A program made the position numbers and the translations under genes. Below are positions 1 to 6,346 of a stretch of 13,478 nucleotides of DNA, one piece after another. This stretch comes from Tannerellaceae bacterium. GTDB lineage: Bacteria; Bacteroidota; Bacteroidia; Bacteroidales; Tannerellaceae. Each line of letters starts with the position of its first letter. Within the stretch, counting starts at the first letter, position 1. Below the pieces are notes generated by a model. It saw nothing but the letters and a program-made list of their open reading frames with translations, ran no database searches and was not told where the DNA came from. The stretch is taken from the NCBI GenBank assembly GCA_031267775.1, contig JAIRYL010000207.1, positions 1-13,478 on the forward strand, in the 5' to 3' direction.

Positions 1-1228
1 TATCTTTTTCGCGAAAGGCCGACATGTCCGAAACCACCACCTCGTCGCCCTCCTGCAGGCCGGACGTCACTTCCACATACTCAAAGTTGGCGTCGCCCAG
101 CCCTACCCTTCGCCTGACCAGCCGGTCGCCCTTTACGATAAAGAGATTATACTCCCCCTTACCTGTATAATACGACGCATTAGCCACCCGCAGCACGTCG
201 TCTTTGACAGCGTTCAGTATATACACGTCCGTCTTCAGACCCGACCGGAGACGCCGGTGGTTGTCTTCCTCCAGTTGTACGGCAAAAGAAATAACGCCGT
301 TGCGCGACAGGGGCGTCACGTCGCTCACCACCCCGTTGAGTTTTTCGGCTCCAATCTTCACCACCGCCCGGCTGCCCGGCGCAATACGGTCGCCATACGT
401 ATCGGCAATCTCCCCCTCTATTTTGAAATGCGACAAGTCCGATACAATAGCTACGCGACTTCCCGGCTGCACCTGCGCGCCCACTTCGCGGTTTACATAC
501 GTTACCGTCGCCTGGCGCGGCGACCGAATCTGGGCGTCGTCAAGCGTCCGCTTCATCTCCGCCAGTCCTTTTCGGAAGATGCTTAGCTCCAGCTCCTTCA
601 CTTTCAGTCCGGCCGCCGCCAACGCCTGCTCGTGCAGGTATTTCTGCTCTTCTTCGTTCAACTGCAGCCGCCCCACGTTATAGCTCAGCTCCACCTGCCG
701 CACCCTGTCGGTCGTACCCGCCCCCAAGCTGTCTAAATACTGCTCGTTTCGCAGTTCCACCTCCTTGCGGTTCAGTTCCATGCGCAACACCTTCAGCTTC
801 ATGTCCATTTCGGACAGCCTGGCTTCGTTCGATACGCGCAACTGTTCCAGTTCCAGACGCTTCATCTGCTCCTCGTCTACCAGCTTGTCATATTCGGTTT
901 GGGCCGTGCGGACGTCTAACTGTAAGATAGGCGTTCCCCTGTCTACGGCGTCGCCCCCCCGCTTATAAATCGCTACAATGCGCGACTGAACGGGCGAGTT
1001 AATAATCTCCTCAAAAGCCGGCGCTACTTTCCCCGACGCGCTTACCGATACTTCTATCACGCCCCTGTCTACGGTAGCTATGTGCAAATCGCTCCGGTTT
1101 AACGACGTCTGCATCACCCAAATAATCAATCCCGCCGCCAGAACGCCGCCGCCCGCTCCGGCTATTATACCGGCAAGCCGCTTGCCCTGTTCCCTTTGGC
1201 GTATCCCCTTTGATATCTCCCGGTCCAT
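1..1228 (-). CDS. Efflux periplasmic adaptor, MacA/HlyD family (3' end cut by window)
   Basis: This is a membrane-fusion (adaptor) subunit that would bridge an inner-membrane transporter and an outer-membrane channel. The minus-strand frame is open from the ATG at 1228 to the window edge, giving 409 codons. Order of parts: short basic cytoplasmic N-terminus (starts MDREISKGIRQR), one membrane helix at about residues 18-41, first lipoyl half at about 60-100, a long charged coiled-coil hairpin at about 105-230, second lipoyl half at about 232-260 (IRSPRQATVTYVNREVGAQV), beta-barrel, then a membrane-proximal domain ending in GLQEGDEVVVSDMSAF. Family members usually stop within about 10-20 residues of that motif, so little is missing. 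An in-frame ATG at 1282 would add 18 residues. I prefer 1228 because MDREI-like starts are usual in Bacteroides homologues (from memory). MacB-type ABC genes would be expected downstream, outside the window; this is inference. Confidence 0.9.
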   Translation of the reverse strand, partial: MDREISKGIRQREQGKRLAGIIAGAGGGVLAAGLIIWVMQTSLNRSDLHIATVDRGVIEVSVSASGKVAPAFEEIINSPVQSRIVAIYKRGGDAVDRGTPILQLDVRTAQTEYDKLVDEEQMKRLELEQLRVSNEARLSEMDMKLKVLRMELNRKEVELRNEQYLDSLGAGTTDRVRQVELSYNVGRLQLNEEEQKYLHEQALAAAGLKVKELELSIFRKGLAEMKRTLDDAQIRSPRQATVTYVNREVGAQVQPGSRVAIVSDLSHFKIEGEIADTYGDRIAPGSRAVVKIGAEKLNGVVSDVTPLSRNGVISFAVQLEEDNHRRLRSGLKTDVYILNAVKDDVLRVANASYYTGKGEYNLFIVKGDRLVRRRVGLGDANFEYVEVTSGLQEGDEVVVSDMSAFREKD

Positions 1229-1327
1229 CCTTTTTATTCGTTCTGTTTCAACAGCCGGAGACAAACGCCATGCCAGAAACATAAGTAACTGATTTCATGA
1301 ATAAAAACCGGAAGGCCGATGTTCAAT

Positions 1328-1346
1328 ACCGGACGCTGTGTCCGGT
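1328..1346. repeat. GC-rich inverted repeat between divergent genes
   Basis: Perfect 7-bp arms ACCGGAC and GTCCGGT surround the loop GCTGT, followed on the plus strand by TTTTA. The repeat sits in the 226-base gap between the divergent adaptor and PepSY lipoprotein genes. No plus-strand gene ends here, so a terminator role is unlikely. An operator for one of the divergent promoters, or a leader hairpin, is possible. The gap also holds a weak plus-strand -7-like TATATTTC at 1433-1440 with no -33 partner seen. Confidence 0.35.
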
Positions 1347-1454
1347 TTTAAGATACCCCTCGCGCCTGCTTTGTTTGAACATTCCCGCTTTTTTTCGTGT
1401 TATAGTAATGAAAGGTAATTAAAAACAGATAATATATTTCCAATTTAAAAGCGT

Positions 1455-2354
1455 ATGACAATTCAAACAAACCCATTTAACGTATTCTTATTTGCATGTA
1501 TGAGTTTATTTATAATAAGCTGTTCCATAGATGGCGACGTCTTGGGAGAGCCGCCTACCAAAGCCGATCCTCCGTCGCCCGCCGCTCCTTCCCTTGTTCC
1601 CGCTAAAGAAGTTTTAAAATCTTTTGATATCAAATTCCCCAACGCCACAGACGTAACCTGGAGCGTAAACGATTCGTATTACGTAGCCGACTTTGCCGAG
1701 CTTTCTTCCACCGTTAACGCCTGGTTTGAACCGGAAGGCGCCTGGCTGCTGAGCAAAACGTCGCTTACGTCTGCCCAACTGAATAAAGAGGTGGAAAAAA
1801 CCTTCCAAAACAGTCTGTATGCAAGCTATCAGCTTATTGGCCGGAGCAGGCTCGACCGCCGTGATTTGGGCTGTGTCTACTTGATTGAAACAAGCCAGGG
1901 CGCGCAGCATACAACTATCTACTACACGGAAAACGGCGACTTTATTAAGACGGTAAAAAGCGCCGGCGCGTATACCGACAAACCGCTGGAAATTCCCGAA
2001 CAGGTAGCCGCCCTGGTAGCGTCGCGCTTTGCGGGAGCGCAAATCCTGGACGTATGGGAAGACAGTTTAAGTCCCAAAGCAGGCGTGATGGAAAACAATA
2101 CCTATAAGGTGGCCACGTTTACTTCGGCTTACGAATGGGTATCTACCCTCTGGGTGGTAGAAGAACCGGCCGTACCCGCCGTGGTAATGAACAGCTTTAA
2201 AACGTCTACGCACGGGGCGAGCCAGATAGAATGTATCCGGATAATGGAACATAGCGAAGACCTGTCGTACCTGTTCTATTTCTTTGAAGGCGGGAAAAAT
2301 AAAATAGCGACGCTGCTGAAGTCGGGACATTTTGTAAGCATCATAAGCTATTAA
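1455..2354 (+). CDS. Lipoprotein with two PepSY-like (BLIP-like) domains
   Basis: The 299-residue product starts with a lipoprotein signal peptide: hydrophobic segment at residues 9-22, then I-I-S-C with Cys23 as lipidation site. A Pro/Ala-rich linker follows at about 31-49. Residues 50-168 match the PepSY-like (PF11396-type) pattern familiar in Bacteroides: an amphipathic helix ending in F-P-N-A, then D-V-x-W, YYVADF, and an A-W-F-x-x-x-G-x-W-L strand pair, followed by a second helix/strand half ending YYTENGDFIKT. Residues 178-299 repeat this layout in diverged form (RFAGAQILDVWED, then YFFEGG). Secreted members of this family are linked to protease or surface functions, but no role is established for this one. 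It appears monocistronic, divergent from the efflux adaptor and followed at once by a terminator. The start at 1455 puts the signal peptide directly at the N-terminus. The family call is confident and the function is unknown. Confidence 0.85.
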   Translation: MTIQTNPFNVFLFACMSLFIISCSIDGDVLGEPPTKADPPSPAAPSLVPAKEVLKSFDIKFPNATDVTWSVNDSYYVADFAELSSTVNAWFEPEGAWLLSKTSLTSAQLNKEVEKTFQNSLYASYQLIGRSRLDRRDLGCVYLIETSQGAQHTTIYYTENGDFIKTVKSAGAYTDKPLEIPEQVAALVASRFAGAQILDVWEDSLSPKAGVMENNTYKVATFTSAYEWVSTLWVVEEPAVPAVVMNSFKTSTHGASQIECIRIMEHSEDLSYLFYFFEGGKNKIATLLKSGHFVSIISY

Positions 2355-2362
2355 AAAAATAT

Positions 2363-2408
2363 ACAGGTAGCAGGACATTCTGTAACGCTTCCTGTTACCT
2401 GTTTTTTT
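2363..2408. terminator. Bidirectional rho-independent terminator
   Basis: Thirteen-base arms at 2363-2375 (ACAGGTAGCAGGA) and 2390-2402 (TCCTGTTACCTGT) pair with a single G-T position around a 14-base loop. On the plus strand a run of seven T (2402-2408) follows, ending the PepSY lipoprotein transcript. On the minus strand the seven A at 2353-2359 become a T run three bases after the stem, so the same hairpin can stop the GH2 transcript. The genes on either side converge, which fits a shared terminator. Confidence 0.85.
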
Positions 2409-2423
2409 CAATCAACACACACA

Positions 2424-2455
2424 GACGCCTGTCCGTAGCGATACGTACAGGCGTC
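2424..2455. terminator. Second hairpin downstream of the GH2 gene
   Basis: Arms GACGCCTGT (2424-2432) and ACAGGCGTC (2447-2455) are perfect 9-mers. After one mismatch, four more inner pairs (CGTA/TACG) close a GCGA tetraloop. The hairpin begins six bases past the GH2 stop on the minus strand. No uniform T run follows on that strand, only TGTGTGTGTT, so it may be a weak terminator or a 3'-end stabiliser ahead of the stronger terminator at 2363-2408. Confidence 0.5.
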
Positions 2456-2461
2456 GCTTTG

Positions 2462-4969
2462 TTACGGACGCCATTCGCTTATCAGTTCCAGCGCGGCGTT
2501 TTTCACGCCCGGCGCACCGGCTTCAAATACGATAGGCCCTGCCTGTTCGGTGGTTTGCACAATGGCGGTCAGTTGTCCGCCAAACAGTTTCATCTGCGGC
2601 GCCTGGAAGGATTCCAAATCCGTGCTGTTCCCGTTTGCCGCCGCCCTGTAAAAGCCGGCTCCCCTGACGGTAAATTTCACCTGATGCGTAGCGTCGGGGC
2701 ACAAGACGCCGTTTTTGTCCACCACTTTTACCCGGATAAACGCCAGGTCTTTCCCGTTGGCGGCAAGCCTTTCCCGGTCGGCCGACAGTTCAAGGTGATG
2801 CGGCTTTCCGGCCGTATGGATTTCTTTTTCGGCTACGGCGGCGCCGTCTTTGTCGTAAGCTACCACCTTAACCGTTCCCGGTTCGTAGCGGGTATCCATC
2901 CACATCAGCCGATAGCGTTTCTGGCGCGTCAGGGCGGCTGAGTCGGCGGCCGACGAACTGTTGTGCAGCGTAACGCTCCGGTCTTTTGTGCGGACGCCCT
3001 GGCTCTTGCCATTGATAAACAACTCGGCGGAGGGATAATTGGTGTACACAAATACGGGGGTTACCTCGCCTTTCCGGTCGTTCCACGTCCAGTGAGGGAC
3101 GATATGAAGGGTCTTTTCGCTCCTGTTCCAATGGCTGCGGTATAAATAGTAACGGTCTTTGGGTATGCCGGCCAAGTCGATAATGCCAAACAGCGAACTG
3201 TGGCTGGGCCAGTCGGTATAATAAGGCGTAGGCTCGCCCAGATAATCAAAGCCTGTCCATACAAATTCGCCAATGCAATACGGCAGGTCTTCCTGATGGA
3301 TAAAATCGTCTTCCGGCAGATTAGACCAACTGCAATGTTCCAGGTCGTAGCCCGAACTTTGCCGGTCGTCGTATTTGGCCATCGCTTTCCGTTCGACGGG
3401 GAATTTATATACGCCGCGCGAGCTAACCGTAGAGGCCGTTTCCGAGCCTAATATGATTTGTTGCGGCAGCGTTTTGTAAGCATCCTGGTAAACAGGCAGG
3501 CGGTAATTGTATCCTGCCACGTCCAGCGTAGCGGCAAAATTGTTTGTCAGCACCTGACGCCCGTAATCCATCCCTGCCGTAACCGGGCGCGTGGGGTCTT
3601 CTCTGTGGCAGATATCCTGCAGGAAACGGACTAACTTACTGCCTCCTTCCTGCCCCTGGTCGGGAACTTCGTTTCCGATGCACCACATCACTACGCTGGG
3701 GTTGTTTCGGAAGTGGCGCACTAAATTCACTATGTCTTTTTCAGCCCATTCGGAAAAGTAACGGTTATACCCGTTTTTCATTTTAGGTTTAGCCCATTCA
3801 TCGAACGATTCGGCCATCACCATCAGTCCCATTTCGTCGCATGCTTTAACTAATTCGGGGGCGGGCATATTGTGCGACGTGCGGATGGCGTTGCATCCCA
3901 TATCTTTCAGTATCCGTATCTGCCGGCGGATAGCGGCGTCGTTCACGGCCGTTCCCAGCGGGCCTGAATCATGATGATTGCAAACTCCCTTAAACATTAT
4001 TTTCTCGCCGTTCAGGAATAATCCTTTATCGGGTACGATTTCCACCGAGCGGATTCCAAACGTCGTGGTATACTCGTCCTTTAAGGTTTCGCCGTCGTAT
4101 AAAAGAGACGTAGCCGCGTACAGTTCCGGCGTATCGGGCGACCACAGTCGAGGCGTCTGTATGACAACCTCCTGCGTAAAACATTCTCTGTCGAAAGCGG
4201 TTAATGCAGCGCGCGTTTCCAGTATCTTCATCCCGTTGGGATTCCGTATTTCGGTGAGCAGGCTATATTGTCCGGGCGAGGTCTTTTCCGGACGGATGAT
4301 ATTCGTTTTTATCGTTACGCGGGCAAACTCTTTTGTCGCCACAGGCGTGGTAACAAACGTTCCCCAGACAGGTATACAGGCGCTTTCCGTTACAATCAGA
4401 TGCACGTTCCGGTAAAGTCCGGCGCCCGGATACCAGCGCGACGATTCCGGCAGGTTTTCCAAACGGACGGCCAGCGTAACCTTTTGGCCGGGTTTAATAT
4501 ATTCCGTTACGTCAAAATAAAACGAATTGTATCCATAAGGCCAGAAGCCGGCCTTTGTTCCGTTAACATATACGCTGGCATGGCTCATCGCGCCGTCAAA
4601 AAGGATAAACGCTTTCTTTCCTGCAGCAAACTGCGGCAGGTCGAATTGGGTACGATACCAGCCTGCGCCGATAAAGGGAAGCCCTCCCGTACGTCCGGCA
4701 TGTTGCCGGGCTTCTTTTTGCCCGTCTTGCGCAATAGCCGTCTGCTGCAAATCATTCGTAGCGCTAAACGGGCCATAGATCGCCCAGTCGTGAGGGATGG
4801 TTACCGATTGCCACTTGCTGTCGTTAAAGGCAGGTTGTATGCAGTCGGGATTATCTTCGCGGGTAAATTTCCAGTTTTTCTCCAATAAAAACTCGGCGCG
4901 TACCTGCGCCGACAGGCTGGACAGTTGAACACATGTACAGAGTACGATGATAAAATAAAACTTTTTCAT
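2462..4969 (-). CDS. Secreted GH2 glycosidase, beta-galactosidase type, with DUF4982-like tail
   Basis: The 835-residue enzyme has a signal peptide (residues 1-21, cleavage near LSA/Q), so it acts in the periplasm or at the surface. Order: jelly-roll sugar-binding domain (about 25-195), Ig-like domain (about 200-308), TIM barrel (about 312-610), DUF4982-like module (about 620-715) and a final beta-sandwich (about 725-830). Catalytic residues by the GH2 pattern are Glu434 as acid/base (WCIGNEVPD) and Glu510 as nucleophile (ILGSETAS). His332/333 and the TSHN motif (365) also match the LacZ-type active site. GEFVWTGFDYLGEP (567-580) aligns with the last barrel strand of LacZ rather than with the nucleophile site. 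It follows the propeller lipoprotein by 23 bases and is probably cotranscribed with it. Most likely activity is beta-galactosidase on an oligosaccharide or glycan; beta-glucuronidase or another GH2 specificity cannot be excluded. Confidence 0.93.
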   Translation of the reverse strand: MKKFYFIIVLCTCVQLSSLSAQVRAEFLLEKNWKFTREDNPDCIQPAFNDSKWQSVTIPHDWAIYGPFSATNDLQQTAIAQDGQKEARQHAGRTGGLPFIGAGWYRTQFDLPQFAAGKKAFILFDGAMSHASVYVNGTKAGFWPYGYNSFYFDVTEYIKPGQKVTLAVRLENLPESSRWYPGAGLYRNVHLIVTESACIPVWGTFVTTPVATKEFARVTIKTNIIRPEKTSPGQYSLLTEIRNPNGMKILETRAALTAFDRECFTQEVVIQTPRLWSPDTPELYAATSLLYDGETLKDEYTTTFGIRSVEIVPDKGLFLNGEKIMFKGVCNHHDSGPLGTAVNDAAIRRQIRILKDMGCNAIRTSHNMPAPELVKACDEMGLMVMAESFDEWAKPKMKNGYNRYFSEWAEKDIVNLVRHFRNNPSVVMWCIGNEVPDQGQEGGSKLVRFLQDICHREDPTRPVTAGMDYGRQVLTNNFAATLDVAGYNYRLPVYQDAYKTLPQQIILGSETASTVSSRGVYKFPVERKAMAKYDDRQSSGYDLEHCSWSNLPEDDFIHQEDLPYCIGEFVWTGFDYLGEPTPYYTDWPSHSSLFGIIDLAGIPKDRYYLYRSHWNRSEKTLHIVPHWTWNDRKGEVTPVFVYTNYPSAELFINGKSQGVRTKDRSVTLHNSSSAADSAALTRQKRYRLMWMDTRYEPGTVKVVAYDKDGAAVAEKEIHTAGKPHHLELSADRERLAANGKDLAFIRVKVVDKNGVLCPDATHQVKFTVRGAGFYRAAANGNSTDLESFQAPQMKLFGGQLTAIVQTTEQAGPIVFEAGAPGVKNAALELISEWRP

Positions 4970-4992
4970 AAGACGTATTATTAATAAAGGGT

Positions 4993-6195
4993 TTATTTCT
5001 TAGGCTTTACGAGCATGATCACCGGATTTGATTCTTCGTCCAGTCCGGAGGCGATCTCTTTCAGCGCGCCTTTGAGTTTACCTTCCCGTAAGGCTTCGAC
5101 AAGCTCGAAGGATTCCAGCTTCTGTATAAACGCCAAATCCTCCCTGTTGAACGGGATTGTCACGAGGCGTCCGAATCCGAAAACAAAAGGCGTTTTGTCG
5201 GAAAAATCGTCGTTATACAGCACGGATTCAAATATCGCTCCCTCCTGCCTGTCGAATACCAGGCTTGTTCCCGGAAAGCCGTCGCTTGTTTCAAGGTCGA
5301 ATTCTTTTTTAGACGTTTCCATAAAATAATAACGGTCTGTAAGGACGCTGGGAAAAAGAAATACTTCCTGCTCCATCAGCCCTATCGGCGGCGTTCTTAC
5401 CATGAGCGGCGTCATCGCGTGGTCGGGCGAATACAGATAGACCGTGTCCGACGATTCTTCTACAATTACCAGGTCGTCCAGGTAAGGTAATAGGGGGAAA
5501 TGAGAATAAGGCTTTGCGCTCCAAGTCATATTATTTGCTTCATCCTTCATTATCACGGTAGATAATATCTTCTTTTCAAATGGAATTTGAATATCTTGGG
5601 TAGTCCTTCCATCCTGTTTGGAGATAATCATAAACGACTGCCGGTTTGCTTCCCCTTCATCCGTGTAAAAGCCGTCGTGACAAATCAGGTTATCCCTGTC
5701 AAAATTATACATTTGGTCGCATGCGGCGTCTTCCTTGTGTTTAAGGCTTCGTTTATAGTTACCGTCCATGTCGTACACCTGTATCCTTCGCGCTCTAAAG
5801 TCTGCTACAAACATCTCGCCTCTGTCTTCGTCCAGCACAACTTTAACGACGGCCGTATACTCCTCGGCGCCCTGTCCCCTGTGGTTTATCTTCTTTATCG
5901 CCTGGCCGGTTTTCCGGTCGAAGATAAAGATATCCCCGTCGTTGGCATAGTTTCTTACCACGATGACGTCTGTACCGACGGTTAGTACCGAAGCTTGCGT
6001 CACAAAAGCGTCGTCGGTTTCCAGCGCGATGTATTCTACATCCATAAAGTCTTGAAGGATCAGCTCCTTTTTGGGATAGTTGGCCGTAACGTCGACCGTA
6101 ACGACGCCGTCGTTTGGAATGTCGGGCGATTTGCATCCTCCAAAACCTGCGGTTGCGAGGAGGATACTTGCTGTGTAAGCGATTTGTTTTTTCAT
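4993..6195 (-). CDS. 6-bladed beta-propeller lipoprotein
   Basis: The 400-residue protein carries a short lipoprotein signal (hydrophobic residues 8-20, then FGGC with Cys21). From about residue 30 onwards it shows repeated four-strand blades typical of the Bacteroides 6-bladed beta-propeller family (NHL-like, PF17170 type). Visible landmarks are FMDVEYIALETDD (50-62), IFDRKTGQAIKKI followed by HRGQGAEEY (105-113), VADFRARRIQVYDMDG (130-145) and later DTVYLYSP. The HRGQGAEEY segment corresponds to the GxGxxEY turn common in this family. No catalytic site is recognised; such propellers are usually thought to bind ligands or partners. It is the first gene of a two-gene unit with the GH2 enzyme, so a role in presenting or sensing that enzyme's glycan is a reasonable inference only. 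The ATG at 6195 gives the signal peptide directly. Confidence 0.85.
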   Translation of the reverse strand: MKKQIAYTASILLATAGFGGCKSPDIPNDGVVTVDVTANYPKKELILQDFMDVEYIALETDDAFVTQASVLTVGTDVIVVRNYANDGDIFIFDRKTGQAIKKINHRGQGAEEYTAVVKVVLDEDRGEMFVADFRARRIQVYDMDGNYKRSLKHKEDAACDQMYNFDRDNLICHDGFYTDEGEANRQSFMIISKQDGRTTQDIQIPFEKKILSTVIMKDEANNMTWSAKPYSHFPLLPYLDDLVIVEESSDTVYLYSPDHAMTPLMVRTPPIGLMEQEVFLFPSVLTDRYYFMETSKKEFDLETSDGFPGTSLVFDRQEGAIFESVLYNDDFSDKTPFVFGFGRLVTIPFNREDLAFIQKLESFELVEALREGKLKGALKEIASGLDEESNPVIMLVKPKK

Positions 6196-6212
6196 ACAGA
6201 TATGTTTTGTGG

Positions 6213-6220
6213 CAAATGTA
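6213..6220 (-). promoter_or_regulatory. Candidate -7 box of propeller/GH2 promoter
   Basis: On the minus strand the octamer reads TACATTTG, a perfect match to the Bacteroidetes -7 consensus TAnnTTTG, 17 bases upstream of the propeller ATG. No TTTG/TTG -33 element lies at the usual 19-21 base spacing; that area is occupied by the GC palindrome at 6234-6247. Transcription from here would give a very short leader. Confidence 0.5.
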
Positions 6221-6233
6221 TTGAAAATAATAT

Positions 6234-6247
6234 TCCCCGCGCGGGGA
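6234..6247. promoter_or_regulatory. Perfect 14-bp GC palindrome upstream of propeller/GH2 -7 box
   Basis: The sequence TCCCCGCGCGGGGA is its own reverse complement. It begins 13 bases upstream of the TACATTTG box (in minus orientation), across the expected -33 region. The position suits an operator for a dimeric regulator; this is inference. It stands out against the AT-rich bases next to it. Confidence 0.4.
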
Positions 6248-6260
6248 GAAAGCGGAAATT

Positions 6261-6300
6261 CTCAGGGCCGGCGCAACGGTATTCGTCCGCCGGCTATGAG
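6261..6300. terminator. GC-rich hairpin after the outer-membrane barrel gene
   Basis: CTCA (6261-6264) pairs with TGAG (6297-6300) and GCCGGCG (6267-6273) with CGCCGGC (6288-6294), separated by a 2x2 internal mismatch, with a 14-base loop. It lies downstream of the barrel gene on the minus strand. A good T run is missing (AATTTCCGCTTTCT follows), so it is a weak terminator candidate or an RNA-stabilising stem. Confidence 0.4.
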
Positions 6301-6301
6301 A

Positions 6302-6339
6302 CAGGCTCTGATGGATGGTTTATCTTCGGACAGAGCCTG
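6302..6339. terminator. 9-bp hairpin just past the barrel stop codon
   Basis: Perfect 9-bp arms CAGGCTCTG (6302-6310) and CAGAGCCTG (6331-6339) enclose a 20-base loop. In minus orientation it starts seven bases after the barrel stop codon. No T run follows. Together with the next hairpin at 6261-6300 it probably marks the 3' end of the TPR/barrel transcript. Confidence 0.4.
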
Positions 6340-6346
6340 ATGGCAA

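Noticed and set aside
567..580. GEFVWTGFDYLGEP in the GH2 protein (residue numbers) as the nucleophile site
   Set aside because: Alignment of order with LacZ places this at the last barrel strand; the nucleophile is better assigned to Glu510 in GSETAS.
204..1292. Plus-strand ORFs rich in Ser/Arg/Cys over the adaptor gene
   Set aside because: They are antisense shadows; the minus-strand frame is continuous and matches the efflux adaptor family throughout.
2459..4888. Several open frames on the opposite strand of the GH2 gene (up to 206 residues)
   Set aside because: They are shadows of the GH2 coding strand, with no domain and arginine-rich low-complexity translations.
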